Part shown: piece by piece, positions 1 through 7,659 of the stretch | Layout: each line of letters starts with the position of its first letter | How positions within the stretch are numbered: the stretch's first letter is position 1 | From: Streptomyces europaeiscabiei | Lineage (GTDB): Bacteria; Actinomycetota; Actinomycetes; Streptomycetales; Streptomycetaceae | Length of the DNA: 46,731 nucleotides | Assembly: GCF_001550375.1 (NCBI RefSeq) | Contig: NZ_LRTR01000804.1 | Span: 1 to 46,731, forward strand | Direction of reading: 5' to 3' | Notes under the pieces: model-generated | Seen by the model: only the letters and a program-made list of their open reading frames with translations | Told to the model about the DNA's origin: nothing | Databases searched by the model: none | Made by a program: the position numbers and the translations under genes

Positions 1-1845
1 GTCGGCGCACCGGCCGCCGTGTCGCTGCCGCATGCCGAACAGGCCCCGGCTCAGCGGCGCCCCGCTGCGAAGAAGGCCGCCCCGGCGGACACCCCCGCGC
101 CCGGCGGGGCGTACGCGCACGGTCAGCTGCTCGTCCTCGACGCCGACACCGAGCGGAATGTGACCGGCTACGGCGCCGGCGGCCTGATCGTGGACGTGCC
201 CGCCAAGTCGCTGCCCGCGCTGGTGGAGTGGACGCTCACCGAGGCGCGGCTGGGGGCGGAGAGGCTGCACGGTTCGGGCAAGGACGCCGACCCGCTGCTG
301 GTGCTCACCGAGGCCGCGTGTGAACGCTACGGGCTGCCCGCCGCCCTGTCGGATTCCGAGCGGCTCGCCGGACGGCTGCCGGAGAGGCACAAGGTCATCA
401 GGCAGCTCGAGCGCGCGGAGTGGCAGCTGACCAAGCGCGGGCTGGGGCCGTGGGCGCGGATCTACCGCCCCGCCCAGGGCAGCCGCCGTCAGTGCGTACA
501 GCTGTGCATCCCCTCCTGGCGGGCCCTGGACGGCCGCGCCTGGGGCCATGCCGCGCAATTGGAACCCGCAGAGCTCGCCCGGGCACTGGGGGTGTACGCG
601 GCCCGGGTGATGACGCCGGTCGGCTCCACCGCCGTGACCGGGCTGCAGCTGATGACCGCGCTCAGCCCGCCGACCCGCGCGAGCGAGCCGGACGCCGACG
701 GCAGGCGGCACCGCGAGCACCGGCCCGGCTCGCTGGGTACGGAGCCGGTGGACCCCGCGCCGTGCGAGGCGATCGACGGGCACCCCGTCCTGGCCCATCT
801 GCCCCGCTTCCACGTGCGCGGGCCCGGCGAGAGGCTGTTCGAGGAGGCCTACGACTGGGCGCGGGACCTGAGCGATGACGAGTGCATGAAGCGGCACCTG
901 GTCGGCCTGGATGTGAACCTCGCCTTCGGTGCGGCCGCCAACGGCGCCGTCGTCGGCCTGGCCTCGCCGCCCGTGCACGTCACCCGCCCCGCCTTCGATG
1001 CGGCGGTGCCCGGCTCCTGGCTGGTCGACCTCTCCCACGTCGACCTCGCCCGGGTGAAGGTCGGCAAGCAGTGGCGCGAGATCGACGCCGCGCTGCTGCC
1101 CAGCCCGTTCACGCCGACCGGCAACCGCCCCGAGGGCCCGGCCTGGTACGCCACCCCGACGGTCGCCTACGCCGTCGAACTCGGCTACGACGTCACGCCG
1201 CTGGAGGCGTGGGTGCGCCGTGAGAGCGGCCGGTTCCTGGACGGCTGGTACAAGCGGCTGCGCGATGCCTACGTCGCCACCATGGCGGACCTCGGCGTCG
1301 CGGAGAAGCTGTCCCCGGCCGACTTCCTGAAGGCGATGGACGGCTACAAGAGCCGTGATCCGGAGCTGGGGATCGTGGTGGACGCGGTCAAGATGACCGT
1401 GAAGGGCAGCATCGGCAAGCTGCAGGAGAAGGCGCGCGGCGGCGGCTGGAAGCCGGGGCAGGCCTGGCCCGCCCTCGCCCGCCCGACATGGCGCCCCGAC
1501 ATCCGTGCCACCGTCATCTCCCGGGCCCGCATCAACATGCACCGCAAGATGCTGAATCTGGCGGCGGCCACCGGGCAGTACCCGGTCGCGGTCCTCTCCG
1601 ACTGCGCGGTGTACGCGGCCGACGGCCCCAGCCCGCTGGACGTCCTGCCCTACGGCGCCGACGGCAAGACCGTGCCCGGCAGCTTCCGGCTGGGGGTCTC
1701 GCCCGGGATGGTCAAGCACGAGGGCACCCAGAGCGTGCTGTGGGGTGCGGATGTCCTCGAACAGCTCGGCGCAGACGGCCATGTCGCCAACCTCGCCCGC
1801 TACATCAAGACCGGCGAGGTCACCGCCAAGGACACCGGAGAATAG
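1..1845 (+). CDS. tap: Telomere-associated protein Tap (5' end cut by window edge)
   Basis: The frame is open from base 1, so the true start lies to the left; 614 residues remain, against roughly 700 or more for known Tap proteins. In linear Streptomyces replicons Tap binds the single-stranded 3' overhang at the telomere and recruits the terminal protein Tpg for end patching. The identification rests on overall resemblance to Tap and above all on the next gene, an unmistakable Tpg, since tap-tpg pairs are the usual arrangement. The C-terminal third is basic (for example RATVISRARINMHRKM). The stop at 1843-1845 lies 14 bases before the tpg start, so the two genes are surely co-transcribed. A GTG at 19 is in frame but is probably internal. 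Confidence 0.85.
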   Translation, partial: VGAPAAVSLPHAEQAPAQRRPAAKKAAPADTPAPGGAYAHGQLLVLDADTERNVTGYGAGGLIVDVPAKSLPALVEWTLTEARLGAERLHGSGKDADPLLVLTEAACERYGLPAALSDSERLAGRLPERHKVIRQLERAEWQLTKRGLGPWARIYRPAQGSRRQCVQLCIPSWRALDGRAWGHAAQLEPAELARALGVYAARVMTPVGSTAVTGLQLMTALSPPTRASEPDADGRRHREHRPGSLGTEPVDPAPCEAIDGHPVLAHLPRFHVRGPGERLFEEAYDWARDLSDDECMKRHLVGLDVNLAFGAAANGAVVGLASPPVHVTRPAFDAAVPGSWLVDLSHVDLARVKVGKQWREIDAALLPSPFTPTGNRPEGPAWYATPTVAYAVELGYDVTPLEAWVRRESGRFLDGWYKRLRDAYVATMADLGVAEKLSPADFLKAMDGYKSRDPELGIVVDAVKMTVKGSIGKLQEKARGGGWKPGQAWPALARPTWRPDIRATVISRARINMHRKMLNLAAATGQYPVAVLSDCAVYAADGPSPLDVLPYGADGKTVPGSFRLGVSPGMVKHEGTQSVLWGADVLEQLGADGHVANLARYIKTGEVTAKDTGE

Positions 1846-1859
1846 GGAGCGTTACGGCG

Positions 1860-2417
1860 ATGGTCACGGTCGGGGAGGAACTCGACAAGGCGGTGCAGGG
1901 CGCGTTCACGCGTCCCGTTCCCAAAACGGCCGGGGCGCAGATGCGCTACCTGGTCAAGCAGCACCAGCGCAGCACCCAGCGCGTGGCCGAACTGCTCGGC
2001 ATCAGCCAGCGCACCGTCGAACGGTACGTGAACAACCAGATCAAAACCCCCCGGCCGCACCTCGCCGAGCGCCTCGAACGCGAAGTCCGCGCACGCTGGC
2101 AGCCGCAGATCCGTGCCAGAGCGAAACAGGCTGCGGCCACCACGAGCGGCATCATGATCGATGTCCAGGCCCGGTTCGGCTACACCGCCGCCGCCGGCAG
2201 CACCGACCAGGCCCGCGTGCGTCACCTCACCCTCGCCCTGCCGCCCCGTCACGCCGCCCGCCTCCTTGCAGCCCAGGAGGCAGGGGTCGACGAGGACGAG
2301 CTGCGTCAGGTCGCGGCCGAGGCCCTGGGTGAGGTGTACTTCCGCGACAACGGCCGCCGCGCCCACGGCCTCGAAGTGGAACTCAAAGACCTCGTCGACC
2401 TGCAGTTCGAGCTGTAG
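1860..2417 (+). CDS. tpg: Telomere terminal protein Tpg
   Basis: This 185-residue protein matches the size and layout of Streptomyces terminal proteins, which are covalently attached to the 5' ends of linear chromosomes and plasmids and prime end patching. Visible signatures are GAQMRYLVKQ near residue 26, a helix-turn-helix (VAELLGISQRTVERYV, about 41-56) followed by basic PRPHLAERLEREVRARW, and the C-terminal EVYFRDNGRRA block. The ATG at 1860 is preceded by GGGAG at 1845-1849, which overlaps the tap stop, so translation is probably coupled to tap. It marks the DNA as part of a linear replicon. No frameshift or missing segment was seen. Confidence 0.93.
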   Translation: MVTVGEELDKAVQGAFTRPVPKTAGAQMRYLVKQHQRSTQRVAELLGISQRTVERYVNNQIKTPRPHLAERLEREVRARWQPQIRARAKQAAATTSGIMIDVQARFGYTAAAGSTDQARVRHLTLALPPRHAARLLAAQEAGVDEDELRQVAAEALGEVYFRDNGRRAHGLEVELKDLVDLQFEL

Positions 2418-2549
2418 CGCGGGCGGGGCACCGGGAGCAGGAGAACAGGAACTGAGCCGAAGCACGATGGTTGTCACCAAGGCAGGCGTGCTGTCACCAG
2501 GCCCGCCGGGCAGCGAGTGCCGAGCAGGGTTCCGGACCGCGGTGCAGTC

Positions 2550-3971
2550 TCAGGTGTCCACCCCGGCCTCCCACTTGCGTCGGCGCAGCACGTAGTCGCT
2601 GAAGAGGTGTCGGCTCCGGTCGAGCAGTTCCCCCACCTCCGCATCACCGCGCCGCGCGTCCGCCGACGGATGCCAGCGCTGCGCGGATTGGCCGGCCCAG
2701 GTGCGCAGCTTCACATCCGGGTCCTCCAACAGGCCGACCGCCGCCCGTAGCGCCACGATGCCGCCGCGCGCGTCGAGCAGCCGGAACGCACCGACGCGGA
2801 CGTGCCGCGGCCGCTCGGAGCTGGTGCGCTCCAACAGCCAGTCGGCAGGCAGTTCCTTGACCGAGGGCAGCAGGGCGACGGCCGTCTCGCGGACGACACC
2901 GGCGGCAGGGTCGTCGAGGAGCGGCCGCAACTGGTCCGCGTCCGCGCAGTCCAGTGCCCGCAGCCCTGCCACCGCTCGCGCCCGCACCCCTGCCGCCGGG
3001 TGCACGAGCAGCGGCCACAACAGCCCTGCGTCCGCGCGGTTCCCGCACTCGGCCAGCCCGATGACCGCACCGGGCGGCAACTCGGGGTCGTCCGCAGCCG
3101 TGCACCGCTCCCGGTACCAGGCCGCCGGATCACCTCCCTGCTGTCGTACGACATACCGTGCGCAAGCACGCACGAGCGCGGAACGGTCGCTGAGAAACGT
3201 CTCCGCCTGCTCTGACCGCCCCGCCCGTCTCAGCGCGGTGACGCCGGCCGAACGGACATGTGGGTTGCGCGCGGACAGCAGTGGAGGCAGCACATCCTCG
3301 TAGGCCTCCTCATCCCCAAGAACCGTGAGCGCCGCTGTGGCACACAGGTCCTGGACCACGGTGTCCTGGTCCCGGGCGGCCGCGCGGGCCAGCTCGGCGG
3401 GACGGAGCAGTCGGCCTTCGACGGCCAGCCGGTAGGCGAACCGACGGACGATGCGGTCGGGGTCAGCGAAGAGTACAGCGAGCTGCCCGTGAGATGCCTG
3501 ACGCAGAATGTGGCCGAGCGCATCGACACCGAAGGCGCCTCTGTCGCGGCGGCCGACGCGGAGGATGAGCGGCGCGAGGTCGAGGGCAGAGTCGATATTC
3601 AGGGCCTCGCACAGCAGTTGTCGGGCGCGCTCGCGCACCGGCTCGACCCAGTCGGTGCAGCGGATCACGATCAACGGCAGCAGGCCGGGGTACCGGACCG
3701 ACTGGCGCAGGGCCTCCTGACGGATCCGCCCGTCGCGGTGGCAGAGGGCGAGTGCGAGCCGGGACTCGCCGAGCTGCGTGAGGTCGGCGGGCAGTGGGGC
3801 GGAGTGTTCCCACCCCGGCAGGAACTGCGGGCGGTACCAGGCCACCTCGCGTACTGCTGCGTCCAGCGCGAGCCAGTCAGCGGGGTCGGCGACATCGAGC
3901 GTGCTCTGCAGCGGCGCACCTCCCGCGAGCCGCATCGCTGCCGCTGCCCTGTCCTCGATGTCCTCGAGCAT
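2550..3971 (-). CDS. HEAT-repeat protein, function unknown
   Basis: A 473-residue cytosolic protein made largely of helical repeats of about 30 residues, such as RNPHVRSAGVTALRRAGRSE and HPAAGVRARAVAGLRALDCA, with the D/N-P-x-x-x-V-R-x-x-A pattern of HEAT/PBS-lyase-type repeats. Such solenoids are protein-binding scaffolds; no catalytic motif is visible. The frame extends upstream to 4139, but ATG 3971 is chosen because GGAGGGG lies about six bases before it and the upstream residues look non-coding. It follows a CoiA-like nuclease gene on the same strand after about 190 bases, so the two may be co-transcribed. It converges with tpg, leaving 132 bases between the stops. Confidence 0.8.
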   Translation of the reverse strand: MLEDIEDRAAAAMRLAGGAPLQSTLDVADPADWLALDAAVREVAWYRPQFLPGWEHSAPLPADLTQLGESRLALALCHRDGRIRQEALRQSVRYPGLLPLIVIRCTDWVEPVRERARQLLCEALNIDSALDLAPLILRVGRRDRGAFGVDALGHILRQASHGQLAVLFADPDRIVRRFAYRLAVEGRLLRPAELARAAARDQDTVVQDLCATAALTVLGDEEAYEDVLPPLLSARNPHVRSAGVTALRRAGRSEQAETFLSDRSALVRACARYVVRQQGGDPAAWYRERCTAADDPELPPGAVIGLAECGNRADAGLLWPLLVHPAAGVRARAVAGLRALDCADADQLRPLLDDPAAGVVRETAVALLPSVKELPADWLLERTSSERPRHVRVGAFRLLDARGGIVALRAAVGLLEDPDVKLRTWAGQSAQRWHPSADARRGDAEVGELLDRSRHLFSDYVLRRRKWEAGVDT

Positions 3972-4160
3972 TTCCGCCCCTCCAGCAGTCGTACCAGGCG
4001 ATCGTAGGGGCGGGGATCGCACAGGGCGCTCGAAATACGGCCCGTGATGGCCGAGGGCCGCCGCCCGGCACCCACCACAAGGCGCACGCTCGCCAACAGT
4101 CGGGTGGCGACGCCTACGGGGAGTCCTCGGCTCCCGCACCGTGGTGGGGGGCGTCGCAGG

Positions 4161-4973
4161 TCATGCGGGTGCGGGCCGTGTGGCCTGCATCGACGCGGCG
4201 TACTCGTCGGCCGCCGTGACGTCCTCGGGGGCTGCCCACCCGTCGTAGCGGGTGCCCAGGGCTGTGGTGGCCGTTCGGGGGACGAGGCGGCTGTACAGAA
4301 GAGCGTCGACGAACTGTGGGAGATCCCGTTCCTCGCCGTGGTCCCAGCTGGCGTGAACAGGGCCGTGCCAGAACGGGCTGGGGTCGCAGACCTCCGCGCA
4401 GGCCACGACGCTGAACCGGCGCACGAGCGGGTGCAGACGGATCCACGGCCCGTCCGGCCCTGCGGGACGGTACAGGCGGGCGGCGGGCACCCGGTCGAGC
4501 CAGCGCGCGGCGCGGTGCGTGAACCAGACCACGCCGAGGCCGTCGTCCTGGTAGCGGCGGGTGCGCTCGAGGACCTCGTCGACCGACGCGGAGGAGACCT
4601 GCGCCTCCAGAGCGGTCCGCGCTCCTGACAGCGCGGTGACGAGGACGTCGGCCCGCCAGCCGCCGTGCGCGGCGCGCACCTCCAGCTCCGCCCGGTGGCC
4701 GGTCTCCCGCGCGGCGGCGGCCAAGGCCCTCTTGAGAGCGCGGTGTTCCTCCGTCTCGCCGGCGGCCGCGCAGGTGGTGCTGCGGCGGTCGTGTGCGAAG
4801 AACCGCCCACCGCGTCCGGACACCTTCGCGTGCATCGCCAGCCCGCATTCCGTGCAGGCCAAAACCGGCCTCGGCCGCACCCGGTACACCGCCTCCCAGG
4901 CCATGCCGACACCGAGACCGTCGAGGGTCACATCCAGCGTCCCGTGCCCGTGCAGGCGCGCGGTCAGTGGCAT
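4161..4973 (-). CDS. CoiA-like nuclease-domain protein
   Basis: 270 residues resembling the CoiA competence-protein family: an N-terminal zinc-ribbon-like part (CTECGLAMHAKVSGRGGRFF, then AHD) followed by a restriction-endonuclease-like core. That core has helix ETEEHRALKRAL, the acidic strand WRADVLV and the following ALEAQVS, which supply the D...ExQ active-site pattern of PD-(D/E)xK nucleases. A DNA-processing role is likely; a link to natural transformation is not implied in Streptomyces. ATG 4973 is preferred to GTG 4979 because GGGGAG sits seven bases before the ATG but only one base before the GTG. The downstream HEAT-repeat gene has the same orientation. Confidence 0.75.
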   Translation of the reverse strand: MPLTARLHGHGTLDVTLDGLGVGMAWEAVYRVRPRPVLACTECGLAMHAKVSGRGGRFFAHDRRSTTCAAAGETEEHRALKRALAAAARETGHRAELEVRAAHGGWRADVLVTALSGARTALEAQVSSASVDEVLERTRRYQDDGLGVVWFTHRAARWLDRVPAARLYRPAGPDGPWIRLHPLVRRFSVVACAEVCDPSPFWHGPVHASWDHGEERDLPQFVDALLYSRLVPRTATTALGTRYDGWAAPEDVTAADEYAASMQATRPAPA

Positions 4974-5164
4974 CGGCACGCTCCCCTTTCACTGATCGGC
5001 TGCGGGTATCCCTCCAGCCTGCCCGCCCAGTAGCCACAAAGTCGACCGGCCCGCACGTGAGTTGCCCCAGCGAAGCATGACCCGGCACCGGGCGGCGGGC
5101 GGCGGCCCGCTGGCGCGTGGGGTCCGATCAGGAGACCGGCAGGCGGCGAGGGGCCCGGCGAGAA

Positions 5165-5500
5165 TCACGAGCGGCCTCCGGCTGCGGGCGGCTGTACAGA
5201 AATCTGCGGCACGTAGTTGCATCTGGTGGGCGTCGATGTCGCCTGCGGTGATTCGTGCGTCGCGTAGTTCCTGTGTGGGGCGGGCGGGAGTTGGCCAATC
5301 GCGGCCTGGAGGCTGCGGGCGTGCTGGCGGACGGTCGCGTCCCGCCACGGGTCGGTACTGAGGCGACGGGCAGGGCAGTAAGGTGCGCGGCTTCGGGCTT
5401 GCCTGGGTGGTGGGCTGCGCGTTCGGCGATGTGGTCGGTGTTGCGCAGGGCGGGTGTGTGGCGGATCGAGGCGGAGGGTGAGGACTGGCAGCGGCATCTG
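5165..5500 (-). pseudogene. Possible frameshifted gene relic
   Basis: The non-kinase DNA upstream of the kinase gene contains three minus-strand stretches in successive frames that each look protein-like: TPALRNTDHIAERAAHHPGK, then TDPWRDATVRQHARSLQAAI, then PTQELRDARITAGDIDAHQM. Read in order they could be one protein broken by two frameshifts, with high GC at third positions. No family was recognised and no start was fixed. It could equally be chance reading of GC-rich DNA. The rest of 4974-5587 shows nothing else beyond the kinase ribosome-binding site. Confidence 0.3.
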
Positions 5501-5587
5501 CCATCGCCTCCGGTTGCGCAGGTAGTCGATACGATTGATCACCACTTTTGGCGTATGCGTGCTGTTGATCACCAGGGGGAAGCAATC

Positions 5588-7210
5588 GTGTCCAGCCGTG
5601 TTCAGTCATTGCAGCAAGGTGATCCGCAGCGTGTCGGCCCCTACCGCGTTGTGGGGCGTCTTGGGTCCGGCGGCATGGGCACCGTGTATGCCGCGCTCAG
5701 CGGTGCTGGGGAGCGGATGGCTGTCAAGGTCGTGCATCCGGCGCAGGCCGCCGCCGACGAGTTCCGTGCTCGGTTCCGGCGGGAGGTCCACCTGTCCCAG
5801 CGTGTTGCGGGGCCCTGCCTGGTCTCGGTGCTTGATGCTGACCCCGATGCGCCCAGTCCGTGGCTCGCTACCGCTTTCGTACCCGGTCCCACCCTCGACC
5901 GGTACGTGGCCGCCAGCGGGCCCCTGGCCGGGGCCCGTCTGTATGCCTTGGCCGTGGGTACCGCAGCAGCATTGTCCGCAGTCCACGAAGCCGGTGTTGT
6001 CCACCGGGATGTGAAGCCCCAGAATGTCATTCTGGCGCCTTCGGGACCGATGGTGCTGGACTTCGGCATCGCTCATGCCTTGGACGGGACTTCCGTCACC
6101 CGCACTGGCGTGATGACGGGCACGCCGGGGTGGATCAGCCCTGAGCATTACCGCACCGGGACGGTCGGCCCAGAGGGCGATGTGTTCGCCTGGGGTGCCC
6201 TGGTCGCCTACGCGGCAACAGGGCGTCTTCCCTTCGGCAGCGGTGCTGCGGACGCCGTGGCTTTTCGTGTCCTGTCCGCCGAGCCCGACCTTGACGGCAT
6301 GGGCGATGATCTGCGCCAGCTGGTGGATAGGGCCCTGTCGAAGGAACCCTCCAGCCGGCCGGCAGCATCCGAACTCGCGCAAGTGTGTGGTGAGTTGCTT
6401 GCCAGCCAGACGACAGCCGTCACCGGGCCCGCCGATCTGCCTCAGCCGACGCTGATAGCCGACTTGGTCGGTCTCAATTGGGATCTGCCGTCCGACGAGC
6501 CGGTCTGGCCTGCCCCCTCGAAACGCACCGGCCGTACTCGCCTGTACCTGGCGGTCGTCGCAGCCGCTGCCGTCGTGGGGAGCCTCGGTGGCGTCCTCGT
6601 CGCCACGCAGTCATCCACCGCCGCTCGGGGACCGGCCTCCGCACCCGGCGGTCAGAGAACGTCGGCCGCCGGCCTCACGCCTGCAGCGCAGCACTCCGCC
6701 AGCCCTGAAACCGGCCCCGCGCTGACCACCTCCGACGTACCGTCATCCTCCTCGCCGATTCCTCGTTCTTCGCCTGCCCCCTCTCCCGCTTACACCCGCA
6801 GCGACAGCGCTCAGCCCACCGTTGAGGAGTGGGCCGCCGCCCGGGTACCGGCCACACAGGCGGAGAAAGCCGCCGCACAGCGCCTGCGCGAGGGCGCTGC
6901 TCCCGTCCTTCAAGGGCAGCAGTACATGGGCGACGAAGTGACCGTCACATTCAACCCCTCGGCGCAGACGATGTTCGTCACCTTCGGCCCTGGAAGCTAC
7001 CCCGAAGGGCAGAGCTACCAGGACGATGCCGACTGGACCGACATCGTCCGCGGTCTGATGTTCGGCAGCTGCGCAGAAGCCCAGCAGACCTTCCACGACG
7101 ACATCACCTGGCCCTACGGTCGTGCCGCCGTCGTCTACCGCGAGTCGATGGCCAGCCCCCTCATCGCCAACTTCCGAGAGGTCACCCACACCGACAGCTG
7201 CCGCGTATAG
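5588..7210 (+). CDS. Membrane Ser/Thr protein kinase (Hanks type)
   Basis: 540 residues. The cytosolic kinase domain (about 15-275) has the glycine loop GRLGSGGMGTVY, the lysine in MAVKVV (K47), HRDVKPQN (D141), LDFGIA (D158) and SPEHY in place of APE, so all catalytic residues are present. A single membrane helix at about 318-342 (YLAVVAAAAVVGSLGGVLVA) is followed by a Ser/Pro/Thr-rich linker and a roughly 120-residue external domain beginning near TVEEWAAARVPATQAEKAAA, with no PASTA repeats. It probably senses an outside signal. GTG 5588 is chosen because AGGGGGA lies eight bases upstream and the kinase fold starts soon after. No substrate gene is adjacent. Confidence 0.92.
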   Translation: MSSRVQSLQQGDPQRVGPYRVVGRLGSGGMGTVYAALSGAGERMAVKVVHPAQAAADEFRARFRREVHLSQRVAGPCLVSVLDADPDAPSPWLATAFVPGPTLDRYVAASGPLAGARLYALAVGTAAALSAVHEAGVVHRDVKPQNVILAPSGPMVLDFGIAHALDGTSVTRTGVMTGTPGWISPEHYRTGTVGPEGDVFAWGALVAYAATGRLPFGSGAADAVAFRVLSAEPDLDGMGDDLRQLVDRALSKEPSSRPAASELAQVCGELLASQTTAVTGPADLPQPTLIADLVGLNWDLPSDEPVWPAPSKRTGRTRLYLAVVAAAAVVGSLGGVLVATQSSTAARGPASAPGGQRTSAAGLTPAAQHSASPETGPALTTSDVPSSSSPIPRSSPAPSPAYTRSDSAQPTVEEWAAARVPATQAEKAAAQRLREGAAPVLQGQQYMGDEVTVTFNPSAQTMFVTFGPGSYPEGQSYQDDADWTDIVRGLMFGSCAEAQQTFHDDITWPYGRAAVVYRESMASPLIANFREVTHTDSCRV

Positions 7211-7266
7211 CCGCAACACCTCCGCAGAAACCACGGACTCCTACTGCAGGGCCGCAGGGGGCGCGC

Positions 7267-7291
7267 GGGAGTGTCTAATTTAGACACTCCC
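7267..7291. terminator. Perfect 12-bp inverted repeat between convergent genes
   Basis: GGGAGTGTCTAA and TTAGACACTCCC are separated by one base (T7279). The repeat lies 56 bases after the kinase stop and before the 3' end of the convergent phospholipase D-like gene. A bidirectional terminator is the simplest reading, although there is no T-run. The AT-rich centre and very short loop would also fit a protein-binding palindrome. Confidence 0.5.
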
Positions 7292-7659
7292 ACCGCACGC
7301 CGGTCATCTGCATGATGGCGTGCGGATCACCCCGGTGCCGTCTCGAGTGTGGCACTGGCGGATCATGCGTACGACGTTATCGCCGTTCGACTGCCCCGGG
7401 GAGTGGGCTGGCGGCGCCCCGGGCCACCTGCAGCGCCACCGCCAGCCGCGGGCGCGGCGCGGGCCGACGCTGGCCTGTGGACACCGCACCATCTCCCGTC
7501 AGGCCGCGGCCGAGATCCAAGCCAGCGGCAGCGCCCCCCTCTTGAGCCGTCAAGGGGCACGGGGAGAACAGGTCCGGCCGATCCGAGCCTCGCGGCTCGA
7601 GACCATCTGGTTCCCCGGGCCCTGTCCCGCGCGCCGTCGTCCCCGTCACTCGCCCGGCA
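7292..7659. other. Gap without recognisable gene
   Basis: 368 bases between the inverted repeat and the end of the phospholipase D-like gene. Several open frames cross it, but all are Arg/Pro-rich, lack good ribosome-binding sites and resemble no family known to me. Nothing else was seen. Confidence 0.4.

Noticed and set aside
4114..5088. Long minus-strand open frames overlapping the CoiA-like gene
   Set aside because: They are Arg/Pro/Gly-rich shadows of the same strand; the CoiA frame alone shows family motifs and a proper ribosome-binding site.
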